Part shown: piece by piece, positions 1 to 13,900 of the stretch
Position numbering within the stretch: the first letter of the stretch is position 1
Layout: each line of letters starts with the position of its first letter
Assembly: GCA_030765065.1 (NCBI GenBank)
Contig: CM060990.1
Span: 664,900,618 to 664,964,617, forward strand
Length of the DNA stretch: 64,000 nucleotides
Origin: Deroplatys truncata
Taxonomy: Eukaryota; Arthropoda; Insecta; Mantodea; Mantidae
Direction: 5' to 3'
Made by a program: the position numbers and the translations under genes
Notes under the pieces: generated by a model
Database searches by the model: none
Told to the model about the DNA's origin: nothing
The model's input: only the letters and a program-made list of their open reading frames with translations

Positions 1-2807
<2,807 letters not shown>

Positions 2808-2990
2808 TTTATTAAGTATTTAGTATTATATTAATTCCATAACAGTCACATGGGTCATAAGACCGTACATGCTCTCTAGAAAAGTACCTGGACTGTATAC
2901 GTGACTTGCAGTATCGACCAAAAAAGAACTATTTTTTTTTATAATCACCGCACTATATACATACATATAAAACTGAAAAAGCACTCTGAA

Positions 2991-2991
<1 letters not shown>

Positions 2992-3027
<36 letters not shown>
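2992..3027. repeat. (CA)18 microsatellite
   Basis: Perfect CA dinucleotide run. It lies just beyond the 3' end of the minus-strand reverse transcriptase fragment, so it may be the simple-repeat tail of that non-LTR element rather than an independent microsatellite. Confidence 0.9.
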
Positions 3028-3029
<2 letters not shown>

Positions 3030-3070
3030 CACGCACAAGTACTCAAGCACCACATATGTTTAAAGAAAAT

Positions 3071-4303
3071 TTACATAAACACCTCATCTCTTAGTACACG
3101 TACTTCCATTAAGTATGTGCCTAAGCTTGGCCAGTTTTGGCTGTTTAGAATCAAGTTCCAGCATGCTGTCCTCCGTCTCTTGGAAGCCAAAAATACTTCC
3201 GGTAATAGTTTTTTCCTAATACTCTCCGTCTGCACGCATGCTGCCAAAATATGCGTCCAGTCTTCTTGTTCCCCGCATAATGGGCAAATCCTTCTGCCAT
3301 CGTCATCAGCAATCTTGCGAGCTTTCCACCGTCCCAACCTAAGCCATGCTATTCCCGTCCTCTTGTTTTATACCTAATTCCAAAATATGTTTCCTTACCC
3401 CACCTAGTTTTTATTTCATTTTGTAGCTCCAATGTTGATCTTTGTCTACATTCAGACTCTATTTTCTGCCTGTTTATATCGCATAGTCGTCTTTTGACTT
3501 TTCTCACGGCACTGTGTGTATTTTCATTACACCTTAGCCAGATATCATTTAAGCCCATTTTTGATAATTCGCGTTGCAACCCCGCCGCCCACCATTTTGT
3601 ATGCTCTATGTTGTTCATTTGATGACGATAACATATTGCTCTCAGAGTTGTTTGATCACCTTTAATTATTCGCAGCCAACACCTAACTACATTTAGTTTA
3701 GCAAAAACTGCATCTTCCCAGCATCCTACCTCACGAAGAACTCCGTAGTTTGAAGTACCCCTCCCCAACCCTAGAACGCGCTTCCAAAAATTACATTGTA
3801 CTTTATTTACATTATCCACCCTCTCCCATCCCCATACTTCACTGCCGTATAGTAATGAGGACCTAACCATTGCTTCATACATGGTCTGTAATGTTTTTGC
3901 TGGCATATCTGGTACCCGTGTCAGTATCCTTAATACTTCAGAAAGTTGTCCAATCCCTTTGTTTTTTATAAAGTCCATGTTCTTGTTCCATTTTCTGCCC
4001 ATATCAAACCTTACTCCTAAGTAATCGAAGTGTTTAACATTTTGAATTTCTTCCTCCCCATAGGTCCACTTTTCATGTTGGCCGTACACATATCCATTTT
4101 TAAAGGTGACTGTTTTAGTTTTAAGAATATTTACCTCCATACCCCATTGCCTACAATATTGTCGAAGAGCGTTTAAACCAGACTGCAAACCTTTTATCGT
4201 TTTAGAAAGAATTACAATGCCATCCGTAGAAGTTAAGTAGCTTAACCACTGCTCAACGCCAAGCACGGTGTAGAGGTAGCCCAAATCAGTGTCTCGTGGT
4301 TTT
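3071..4303 (-). pseudogene. Non-LTR retrotransposon reverse transcriptase, C-terminal fragment
   Basis: This is the C-terminal part of a LINE-type ORF2 in two frames. The longer piece (4284 to 3349, 311 codons) covers the end of the RT palm and the thumb: it reads TSTDGIVILS where a YADDIVILS-like box is expected, then a KTKTV motif, an FDYLGVRF motif and the LLYGSEVWG motif typical of these enzymes. A frameshift near 3340-3350 leads into the second piece (3337 to 3071), which holds the C-terminal zinc-knuckle-like motif CPLCGEQEDWTHILAAC. The endonuclease and most RT motifs are missing, and the 5' side stops at the Tc1 element at 4306. The catalytic box is damaged, so it is inactive. The clade (Jockey, CR1, RTE or I) cannot be settled by eye. 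Confidence 0.85.
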
Positions 4304-4449
4304 TACGAGGGTTGTTCACCATCTATAGTAACAATATCAGACGAACACAATAGCTCCGCACTGAAACATGTGGAACCGAATGAAAGTTCAGCAGTATGAG
4401 TGTATCAATGCGTTTGCTCAGTTGTGTGCTGTTGTTCTTGCTGCATCAA

Positions 4450-5515
4450 ATGGCGTCAAAAATAGAAACATTCTGATAAGGGTGCATTATTGCCCTTTCC
4501 GAATCAAAATACTTATATTCTATGATTATTAAGCAGTGCAAGAGGTATGGTTTTACCATATCCAAGAAAGTTATCTCATGTGCACTGAACAAAAAAGTAA
4601 GGCCACATCAGGACTTATTCCAAAGGGCAAGAAACAGGGAAATCTACGACCGGCCACCAGTCGCACCCCGGAGACAATTTGGAAGGTGAAGGCCCATGAC
4701 TCAGACGGCCATTGTACTGTTATTAGGGATCCCTGTTACTACTGTGAACACCATAATCATCCAGGATTTGAATCTAGAAAAGTGCCATAAGAGCCGGGGA
4801 TATAAGCTGTTGCCTAAACACATTGCAGAACGTGCCACTAACAACAGAAAGCTATATGAACGATACCTCGCTGGTGAAAAGTGGATGTTTGCTGTCTGTT
4901 GAGATGAAACATGTGTTTATTTAAGTGACTGCACAAACCCTGGGCTATATGTTACCAACCAAAGGGAGAAAAAAGATTTGAAAGTTAGTATAAGGAAACC
5001 AACGAAAATTTCCCCAATGGTTTCATGGTAATAGCAAGGTACAGTTACAATGGCAAATTAACCATTCGTCGTGTACCTATTTAAAAATGTGAAATTCAAC
5101 TCGGCATATTATCAGACTAACGTCCTGATACCAATTTTTCATACAGAAATCCCTGCTGTCTATGGTGCAGATGTAAATAAAGTCTGGTGGCATCAGGATA
5201 CGGCAGCAAGCCATAAGTCTGTTTCAACCTACAACATTTTGGAGAACATAGACAGGGAAATGGTAATACATTCCATACCTTTCAGCGACATCCATGTTAA
5301 GTCATGTAATGTATCACTGATGGAGTTTGTGCATTTGGGTTACTGAAAAGAGCCTTGGAAGTACGCGACCGCCAGGAGGAATGGAATAAACTAGACATCC
5401 ATGTATTTCGTAGGAGTTTGATCCAGTGGAAGCTGTGATAGCTCAAGCTAAAGGCTGCCAGATAAAACATCACTGCTGGTGGAGGCGTGGTTTTTCTAAG
5501 GTAAGGGTCTTAAGT
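4450..5515 (+). pseudogene. Tc1/mariner transposase pseudogene
   Basis: A likely start is the ATG at 4450 (MASKIETF), followed at once by a stop. Downstream, in shifting frames, are a helix-turn-helix-like segment (GIPVTTVNTII), the region of the first catalytic Asp (DETCVYLSD, about 4903-4929), the second-Asp region WWHQDTAASH (about 5185-5215) and a degenerate third acidic region, SCNVSLMEF (about 5302). Several in-frame stops and frameshifts make it inactive. The two C-terminal tryptophans (WWRRG) are still recognisable just before the nested insertion. Superfamily placement is firm; the subfamily (maT/DD37D-like) is a guess. Confidence 0.8.
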
Positions 5516-5530
5516 TTGTTACCAAAGATT

Positions 5531-6487
5531 TGAAGAAGTTATTTCTTTACGTTATTTGCCCTACGCTTTGGGCGCCAGTTTGAAGAAGTTAGTTTCTGCC
5601 TCACGTATGGAAAGTCAGTTTGAAGAAGATGTATTATATTTCGATTGTTGGGGAGCGGAACTTGAAGTAGTTGCAACCGCACGTATGGTAAAAAGTTTCC
5701 GGTGGCCTTTGCCCCCCCAAAAAATATTAACTTTATAATTTTGACTGTTTCTTTAAATATTGTATATTTATGTTTGCCTCGGCTGCGTCAGTATTTATTG
5801 TTAGAGACATGTTTCTCTTTGCAGGGTTGTGGTGCGACTGAAGAATGTAGGCTTACACAGATTATAATTTTACTTCACTCCTTTTATTAATGCTTGACAC
5901 GATTTAAATAACACTTCACTGATATAGAGAGCTGTGAGATTCTTTTATTCATTACCTGCACTTTTTAACACTAAACTATTTTCGTCACACAAATACGTAT
6001 TAAAATTCTCCAAGACACATCTCGCGTCCGGTTAGGAACACTGTCTACAACCAACGCGTCCAGTTATGAGCACTGTCTACAAGCAACTGACTTGATTTCT
6101 ACCGCCTAAATTTGTAAATTTCTGTATTCCAAGTCTCTGATTGGCTATTTTATAAACTGTCTCAAAATTTACATTATTGTTGCTCCAATAATGGCTAGTA
6201 GTATTGTTAAACTTTAATATTCATTATTGCCTCAAGGTACCTCATTGTTACCTCATTGTTAGCAACTTTTAACCTATTATTCTCACAGCTCCTACATTAT
6301 TAAATTACATAATACATTCACATAACATTATTACATATGTACACAATAATATAAACATATACAATGACTGTAATATACACCTTTTATATACTGTTACATA
6401 CACATATTGCTTTAAGGCGGGCTGTTATTGAATGTATATATTATATAATTAGACTGAAATCATTTAAGTGTTAAAAATACTGCCTCA
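5531..6487 (-). mobile_element. LTR-like repeat family (solo LTR?), copy 1
   Basis: A 957 bp copy starting TGAAGAAG and ending CTGCCTCA, flanked by a perfect 4-bp duplication GATT (5527-5530 and 6488-6491). It sits inside the Tc1/mariner element. Read on the minus strand (TGAGGCAG first) the family carries two AGCCAATCA CCAAT boxes about 60 bp apart, an inverted pair GAGCTGTGAGA / TCTCACAGCTC about 370 bp apart, and AATAAA signals, as in an LTR. At the other end the terminal motif TGAAG(A/T)AG recurs at 5581, 5621 and 5663. No gag or pol is present. Solo LTR is the best reading; a MITE with 4-bp target duplications is the alternative. Confidence 0.85.
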
Positions 6488-8798
6488 GATTGCGAACAAC
6501 CCTCTGTATTGTAGTGTCAGCAAAAAAGTCGCAGATAAGTTGACGGTTGTGAAGCGCGCGCTCACACGAAGGGAGTTTGAAAAACTTAACTGCTCAAGAG
6601 ATTGGCCACTTTTAGTTTGACCGAGTGTACATCAAATCAATTGATTGTTAAATAACAATTGTGTACATTTCCATACGGGTGATACACTACAAAACAAGAC
6701 TAGGAAAATTGCATGTCACCCACGCTACACCCGCGGTGGTTTATTCAACATCTGCTATTGGATATGCTTAAAAGGCAGCCTACGCGAATAGCGATTGTAA
6801 GGTTGCATGAAAAAACGCATTACCTGGTTTAACTTCAAAGTAACAATATAGTTTTAAATGTATTTCCGTTAATTTGAGGTGATTAATGATCAGTGTTACT
6901 CTCAGACAACATAAGGTAAGGGCATTGGACATCTTATAATACATTGCCATTCAGTTTCTTACATCCGAAGCGCTTACTTTAAGTAAATATAATTTACGGA
7001 TAGATAACTTTACGTCCTTTATTGCCTTTCGTACCACCCGCATAGCATAACATTATTCTTGTAACATGGGAGCAGAGAATGAATGAAATGCTACTTCCTC
7101 TAAATCTCAATTATGTTTTTTTTCGCATGTTTACCACACTAGACTCCATCCAGCCCTTACCACTACTCTTTATGATATACTCGACCTGCAGTCTAAGAAA
7201 AGTAACGTAATGATGAGCGATGTTATATTTGGTGTGAAATGAAGGTGGGATCAGATGTCACTGTTCTTGATTAATTGCGTTCTAATTGGTGCAAACAACT
7301 AGAGATGGGCTACGATGTAAAATGATTAGCAAATTGGCTGTTTAGAAGGAGGGAAGAGCGACAAATTAATTAGCTACCTGTAGCTAATCCCTAACTAGTC
7401 TATTTCAATTGATTTCTGCTTTATTCTAAATCCTTATAATTCGAAGTGTGCCTCAGTGTTTATTATTGCTTTTACGGTTTATTATTGCACTTAGTATCAA
7501 CTTTATACTAAAATATTAATGAATAAATAGGTAAAAATTTAGGATGGTGTATTTCTTAATTACGTAACGGTGTCTGTCAAGGTGTGCTTGTTAATTTTGA
7601 TATTTTATATTCTCATAATTGTTTGAACCATGTTAGAATTCCCAAATAATAAAATCCTATTAACGTATTCTCTGCGGTTCTGGCGTAAAACTATTTTGCT
7701 GCTAGTGGAGTCTTTTCTCTTAATCCCATAGTATTTTATAGCATTGGTGATTATAGGCTCCATATCATTTTAATGTATGGCTTTTAAATATTGTTAATAA
7801 AATTATTATTAATCCCAAAGTTAAGAAGTGCTGCTTACGTGCATTCATTGTTAGTATCATTTTGTGGGGCACATAATGTCCAGGATGCCTTTTGATAAAC
7901 ATGTAATCATGCGAACCACTTTATTCATCAAAGAACTGGTTCTTTGGTTACTAAGACTGGTTTGTTAAGAGCAGATCCAATCTTATTTTAGTGATCTATT
8001 TCACAGTTGTCCAATTACCCGAAGCATGTGAAATTATTATCCCTGTTCGCATTAGTATTTGTGCATTATTCTTCATTAAGTTTTTAAGATAAAATAAATC
8101 GCTCCCGTGATGGAAATGTCACTACACTTTGGGGGGGACACGTTGATGTTGCTGCGTGTTTCTGCCTTCCGGAGTAAGCAATCGCAAAATTATATAACAA
8201 CATAAATGTGAAATTCTATTACAGTAAAAAACAATTTTGCCTCTGCATGCCTAAGGGCTTCAGATGTTTTATTTTTAAACATTTGATTAAAAGCGACATA
8301 GGACAATAGCTTTACCCAGAAAAATAGCCCGAGGTGCACAGTGACCATAACATTTTGGCTAAGTAATTTCGCAGCTGCATTTAAATCGTCCATTGATATA
8401 ACTGCCATAACAATGCGACCGGAAAAACGGAATGATAGGTCAATAATGGCTTGAATGTAGACCGATGAGCACTTTAAAACAGTGTATGTTCTGAGAGTAG
8501 AGGTAAGCACATATTGGTGGAAACACTGGGTTTATATTGTTATATGCTGCGGTGAGGGCCAAAAGGATTCCAACAAAATATTAAATTTTAATCACCCCAA
8601 CATGCACATGGGGGAACCGTAGCACAGACACTGCGAAAGGACCAGGACTTTGATGTTCACAATTAGTTGTAGGCGTGGGGTTTTGTAACAAATTACACAA
8701 ATTTCACATCATTCACCTTACCTGTGGTTTATTAATAAAGTAATTTGTGGCCCTACATTACATACACAATGGAACAAAAAGATTGAAGGGAGATGCTT

Positions 8799-8817
8799 CA
8801 CACACACTCACACACGC

Positions 8818-8852
<35 letters not shown>
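8799..8852. repeat. Imperfect (CA)n microsatellite
   Basis: A run of CA units interrupted by CTCA, CGCA and similar variants in its first half, and pure in its second half. Confidence 0.9.
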
Positions 8853-8853
<1 letters not shown>

Positions 8854-10039
8854 CCTACACCTTGCACACCAGCTCTCAGACTGATGCTCACACACAAAGA
8901 AAGTAACGCTAATGTCTATTCGCCTACTCTCTCCAATTTTGGCTAGGCTCGCCGGCCAGAGGTGGAGAGTGTCATGCCAGACGGAAATTCAAACACAAGC
9001 CGATAGAAATACTAAATTACCCAAACAATGCTGTCGCCAATGCGATGCAATAATGTGTCTGACATGACAATATCTACTACTACGCCACAATATAGTTGAA
9101 AATTACTATTAAACACCAACACTGCTGTCTTTTGGTTACTATGGAGATGAAAGTAACTGAATTACAAAAGCTACCAATATATAAAACATAACCAACCAGG
9201 TTAAGGGTAGATTAAAAGCCCTATCATGACAATGTTATATCTCATAAAATTCATCATCCACTATCTTATTAACTATTTAACATATCAGATTGAAATTTTT
9301 ACATGATCAAAATGAATACCTTCTAAATTCACTTATCTACTTTTATATAATAGGTCTGTTTATTAAAGAAGATACCGTTGTTTTCTTAATTATACCTTCT
9401 TTTACTTAAAACTTACCAGCAATTACATTTAAAAGCAATTGTTGTTACATTCACATGACTTTCTCTACACTCTGTCGTTTATTAGTGGGTATAGAAATTA
9501 TGCTTACAAAAGTTTATCTATTTCACTTTAATCGAGATAAACCTTTTCGGAAATAGCTGTATTACGCATTTCGTCTTAAGTACAAAGTTAATAGCGATAG
9601 TCAAATGTTTTAGAACTGGACGCTATATGCTAGCTTTAAAATTCCATACTCTTTCCATAATATCGCGAGAAACAACTGACAATCGACAGGAATTTTAAAG
9701 AATGGCTAAGTATTAAACAATTCGAACCATTAATAACGGATATATCGGAAACGGTTGATGCCACAAAAAATGCTGTTTGAAATTAATTGTGTGTTTTAAA
9801 GAGAGAGAAATATTTTGTGTAGTACGTTTTCGCCTATCGCTTAACGTTTACCAGTTATACAAGATTATACAAAATTCCTTCCGAAGTAAGAGGAGTTCAC
9901 AGGCCATTCCTAGAAAATTCAAGATATACATTTTGTTTGTCACGTAAATATCCTTTAATATACGATATTGTAAACGAAATCGTTACAGCCATTTTTTAGA
10001 AAATAAAACATTTTGAAAAATGTTCCATGTAAACGGTAG

Positions 10040-10300
10040 TTGGGGTTGGGGGATTTTTTTGAAAATCTTTATGTAGCATCTTTGGAAGCTACTGAACTTA
10101 AATACCAAGTTTGGTATTTATCTGACTCTTCGTTTTTTAATTATGCTTTTCAAAGTAACACACACAGACGTTTTTCTAAAAATGCCTTTTTATATGTTCA
10201 GGGGCCTCAAAATATATACATACGGTGAAATATCGACAATTTTTAGATGGAATACCATACTTCCCTTACTTACTATACGTATAGAAAAAGTTAAATTATC
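10040..10300 (+). other. Possible 3'-UTR fragment of an RTE-type LINE
   Basis: The order of motifs (TACCAAGTTTGGTATTTATC, then ACACACACAGACG with TTTTTCTAAAAATG, then AGGGGCCTCAAAA, then a TACTTCCCTTACTTACTATA segment) resembles 3' regions of arthropod RTE/BovB-like elements that I recognise by pattern only. No coding part is visible. Confidence 0.3.
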
Positions 10301-11445
10301 CAACCATGTCATTAGCTCCAAAGTAGATTCATACCAGCACTTATTTTAGTTTATCACCCCAAAATTTAATTCGGTTATCTTCAATAGCCTCTGAGAAAAT
10401 GTGTCATTTATACCAGAAAATGTCATCCACAGAAATAGCTGTTCAAATAAGAAATGGAGAAAACAAACTTTCATATACTTGCAAAGAAAGAAACCACATT
10501 ATTTGAACACTCAAGAGGTATTGTAGTTAACTGTAGTACAGAAGCGACAGGAAGAAATCAACACGGCTTTCCTGGGCATCCCGCGTTTGTTACCGTTTCT
10601 AGGATACTTCATGACCTCATTACTTCGTTTTATTGGATGGTGGTGTCACCTTGTAGGTGCTATCACGCCTTGTGCTGTGTATCGCACCAATAAGCATACC
10701 TATGCTAGTTCTGGCAACTCATTTGCAAATTACGAATAGGAATAGGTGAGGAATGGCGACAGATTTTGTCGATCTTTCGCGAGGTTAATTCCGAATATAC
10801 AGTAAATGTCTGTTTGAAAATTTTAGACCCCAAACATCAGTTATAGGTCCTCATATAGGTTAGCGTTTCCTAGCTATTTACATGTTCTTAAATAGGCAAG
10901 CTATAGCCCCTTCCTCCTTCAACGCACTAAGGGTGAAGCAGACGCCAGCAGATATCCTAATTCACGCTGTATTAACGCCGATTAGAAATTGGATGTAGAT
11001 TACTTCTTGTGGGATAGGTACCAATTTGTAGAGCAAAACTTCCGCTAAAAGACTATCTCTCTACTTCAAAGTGCATAGGAGTTATGATTTTTTTCTTTAA
11101 GTATTACAGAATTCACAGCACAAAATGGCAGATGCAGCATCATGTTTAAAAATATATTTAAAACGAAAGTATTGTACCTACATTGAATGCATATCAGATT
11201 AGAGGCAAAATTCCAATTATTGAGATTATAGAAATAGAAATTTACAGTTATTAGAGTCACAACTTTTTGCAGATGATACAGCTCTGATGGCTTCCTCAGA
11301 AGATGATTTAAAACTTTCTGTGTATAACTTTAACAGAATTGTATTTAAGTATGTATATGAAAATCGATAAAGGAAAAACACGAATTACGGCCTTCTGTGG
11401 AAAATACCCTATACTTAGCAAAATATGTTTGGATTAAAAGATCTT

Positions 11446-11683
11446 ACAGTAAATTGATTTACGCAGTGAAGCCCAACCTTGTCCCTTATGAGCTAATGAC
11501 ATCACACTGTCGTCTTACCCCACCTGTTTCGTTTTGTGTTATGAAGCATTTCCCCTTCACTCACTCACTGACGGCAGGTTGCAATGGCATGTTACAGGGT
11601 AACCAAACATTGGCGTTTGTTCATAGCTCCACGAACAATGCGTGGGGGTAAATTCGCCCTCCCCTGTTTCACTTAAGGCTGTG
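11446..11683. mobile_element. Unclassified insert inside the RT fragment
   Basis: About 240 bp of sequence unlike LINE coding DNA separates two RT pieces that would otherwise join at YPILSKICLD and FIYLGI. It begins near CAGTAAATTG and ends near CACTTAAGGCTG. I could not find convincing terminal repeats or a target duplication, so its type is open. Confidence 0.4.
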
Positions 11684-11825
11684 CATCTCTGCATTTATAT
11701 ATCTTGGAATCACATTGTCGTTTTTCGATAAAGCAGACATTTCAAAGAAAATTTATAAGTACACCAAAAACAATGGCAATAATTAATAACGTTATGAAAC
11801 CTTCCTTAACACTAACACATACTAC

Positions 11826-12343
11826 CAAGCAAGGTGGCGCCGCAGTAAGGTGTGCTACTCGCACTCGGGAGGTCCCAGGTTCGAACTAGCGCATCCACTC
11901 TGACCCATGGATTTTTCGTGGTTTCCTGGGTCAGAGGTCACCCTGGTGGGGTGGTTCATCTTCTACCACGACTTTCCTGCCCCTCAATCCTGTACCTATT
12001 ATCTTCCTTGTCATCTGTTTCAGGGTTGTAGGACGAGGCAACGGTGTTCGGCGGGTTGCAGCTTGGTGGTCTCTGTGCGTTCTGTAGAGGTTTCTTTCTG
12101 ACGTGGTCCAGGGACCGCTTGGTCGGATATCCGCCTCTGGGTGCTTTCGGGCAGGCGCTCCTTCGGGGACCCCCCTGAGGCTCGGGACCTAATGGGTGTG
12201 CTCGGACGTTGGAGACGTTCAATCTCTTAACATTAGGGACCCCGTCCGTGTTTGCGCCCGTCATCATCCGGATATGTCGCCCTTCGGGTTTCTCGTCTTG
12301 TCTCTCCCTCCCTGGGCTCACGGTAGAAGCACAAGGGGCCGGA
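11826..12343 (+). mobile_element. tRNA-derived SINE, family A
   Basis: The head has an A-box-like TGGCGCCGCAGTAAGG and a B box GGTTCGAAC, as in RNA polymerase III SINEs. The body continues with a CCATGGATTTTTCGTGG motif and a GGGTTGTAGGACGAGGCAAC motif shared with the copy at 31.1-31.4 kb. Related sequences AACACATAC and AAAGACATAC flank it within the RT fragment and may be its target duplication. The 164-codon minus-strand open frame over it is a shadow of the GC-rich body. Confidence 0.75.
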
Positions 12344-12720
12344 CAAAGACATACCAGAATCCTCTTATAAAAGAGGTGACCTTGGTGAGACCTGACTTTG
12401 TTACGGCAGTGAGGCATGGACATTAAGAAAGAAAGATCAAACCAGAACAACTACTAGTGAAATGAAATTTGAGATACACATCAGAATATACCAAATGGGG
12501 TCATAAACATAATGAGGAAGTAATGGAAGAATTAGATTTAGAACCTGTAATTGATCACGTACAGCATTACTAGAACTAACGGAATAATCATCTGCATGGC
12601 ATGTGTATAAATAGAATCCCAAATGCTATAGTTCACTATCGTCCAAAAATGAAGAGATATTTCGGTCGTCCAAGGAAATGGATTCAAAATTCAACCGTGA
12701 GGTCGTATACAGCCATAGGG

Positions 12721-13371
12721 CTAATACAAGAAAGAAAGAAAATGGAAGACTATAAAAAGCTAAAAATGTAAATTTTTGGCAATTTTATGCATTTAACCTC
12801 CCACTAGAGAAAATATTGAATCAAGAGAATGGTTTCTAAAGCATTCTTTGAAGACTGATAATCCAGAGAGAGTGCACAGATTATGGCAAGAAACATTTTA
12901 CCTCTCCACGAACAAGTCTGACAATTTATCAGATTCATTTAACGCAACGGGTTCATTGGTAATGCACCAAGTCTGGTCATTCTAAGATGTCTTTGACAGA
13001 TAAGGGTCTCTCTAACATTCATAAATTCCAAAACGGCGCATATGTTGGTAGATATTTAAGATCGCCCTTGAAACGTTAATGCCTAAACTAAAATAGTAGC
13101 CATATTGTGGGATTGTCAAGCCACTGAGGAATCGTAATTTTGTAAACTGACTAGATAAAGCTCCTTATGTCACTGTACACATACCTCAACGGTGTCATAG
13201 GACTAGTTTTCTTCGATACAGTTGTGGGTGGTAACAGTTATATACAGAGCCGTCGTATATATACGCTGGAGTTTAATTGGCATCAAGAAGCTCGGTCTTT
13301 ACTGGCGGAGTCAGATATTCATAGCACCTTAAATTCAAGTCATAGGTTTCTCATGTAAATTATAACTATGT
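12721..13371. other. Unassigned stretch
   Basis: AT-rich sequence following the RT fragment. I see no gene and no element boundary. Confidence 0.5.
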
Positions 13372-13900
13372 TGTCACGCAGTGGCTATGTCCCAAGGCTA
13401 ATGGGAGGTTGGCGCCGGGCGGTCGGTGTAAACAACGATAACCGCCGCTCGCCAGCGTTAACATAGGGAGATAAACAGGACCTTCTGGAAGCTTCTTCAC
13501 CCCCTCCTCCAGAAAGTGCGTTGAAAAGTTCTAGAATTTTCGAGAACCTTGTGGAATGATTCCACTGACTATATAAGCGAGCGCTCTCACAAGAGGAGTC
13601 AGTGGGAGTTGAGTGCGAGTTACTTGCGTCGGAGCAAGCGAATTGGTGGGTGAGCTTCCTTTGTGACATCAGAAGGGATTCTCCGACCGAGTTGGTGACA
13701 GCTGTTGTGACGTGCAACCAGGGCTACTGCGCAGAGACGGGTTGTAGAGGTCTTGTATCGAATCCCGAGTGAAGGAACTCCGGCGTGAAGAGGCTACCTA
13801 CGTCACGAAGAAAGCGAAGCGAGGGAGAATTTAACTAGTTCACTATAGTGAAGTGACTTTAGCGAATTCGAACTAGACTTCTTTATAGCTATTCAAATGA
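13372..13900 (+). mobile_element. Dispersed repeat with heat-shock-type promoter, copy A (possible LTR)
   Basis: Starts TGTCACGCAG and aligns by eye with the copy starting TGTTACACAG at 44284. Shared blocks include GGCGCCGGGC/CAGCGCCGGGC, CTCGCCAGCGT, a CTTCTGGA block, the CTATATAAGC TATA region, TCAGTG, GTGACGTGCA, and GAAGAGGCTAC near the 3' side. The right limit is approximate because the copies diverge. TG start, internal promoter and dispersal fit a solo LTR. A retro-copied or captured heat-shock gene promoter with its 5' untranslated region is an alternative. No coding sequence follows. Confidence 0.6.
13483..13604 (+). promoter_or_regulatory. Heat-shock elements, TATA box and initiator
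   Basis: Distal element at 13483-13495: TTCtgGAAgcTTC, three perfect alternating units. Proximal element at 13529-13546: TTCtaGAAttTTCgaGAA, four perfect units, extended by weaker units to about 13563. TATATAAG lies at 13570-13577, 24 bp downstream, and an arthropod-type initiator TCAGTG at 13599-13604 puts the +1 A 31 bp after the first T of the TATA box. Element order and spacing match classical heat-shock gene promoters bound by HSF. Function is inferred, not shown. Confidence 0.75.

Larger units (their letters stand above)
4306..6506 (+). mobile_element. Tc1/mariner-superfamily transposon, interrupted by an LTR-like element
   Basis: The left end reads TA then CGAGGGTTGTTC (from 4306). 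The right end carries the inverted form GAACAACCCTCTG (to 6506) followed by TA. TA flanks and matching inverted termini are the superfamily signature. Removing the nested 961 bp insertion (5531-6491) leaves about 1.24 kb, the usual size of a full mariner-type element. The transposase remnant is listed separately. Confidence 0.85.
6509..11253. other. Unassigned AT-rich stretch
   Basis: I see no conserved gene or recognisable complete element here. The longest open frame (8510 to 8190, minus, 106 codons) resembles nothing known to me and has no supporting context. A (CA)n tract and a possible 3'-UTR fragment of a LINE are listed separately. Confidence 0.6.
11254..12720 (+). pseudogene. Non-LTR reverse transcriptase fragment, split by two insertions
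   Basis: Three colinear pieces of one RT. Piece one (11254-11445) has the catalytic box LFADDTALMASSEDD followed by a KTRITAFCGKYPI stretch. Piece two (11684-11825) reads FIYLGITLSF with INNVMKPSL, the region after the palm. Piece three (12344-12720) has MEELDLEPVIDHV, then IVHYRPKMKR and a GRPRKW motif near the C-terminus. Between pieces one and two is a ~240 bp unclassified insert; between two and three is a SINE. Many stops are present. It is a 5'-truncated dead copy of an arthropod LINE, different from the one at 3-4 kb. Confidence 0.8.

Noticed and set aside
2901-3377. 158-codon plus-strand open frame
   Set aside because: It passes through the (CA)n repeat and then antisense through the RT zinc-knuckle region; a shadow.
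8190-8510. 106-codon minus-strand open frame as a host gene
   Set aside because: No recognisable domain, no splice or promoter context, AT-rich composition; expected by chance over 64 kb.
11956-12450. 164-codon minus-strand open frame
   Set aside because: It overlies the GC-rich body of a tRNA-derived SINE and an RT fragment on the other strand; a compositional shadow.
13385-13717. 110-codon minus-strand open frame over the heat-shock repeat
   Set aside because: It runs antisense through promoter-like sequence that also occurs, without this frame, at 44.3 kb.
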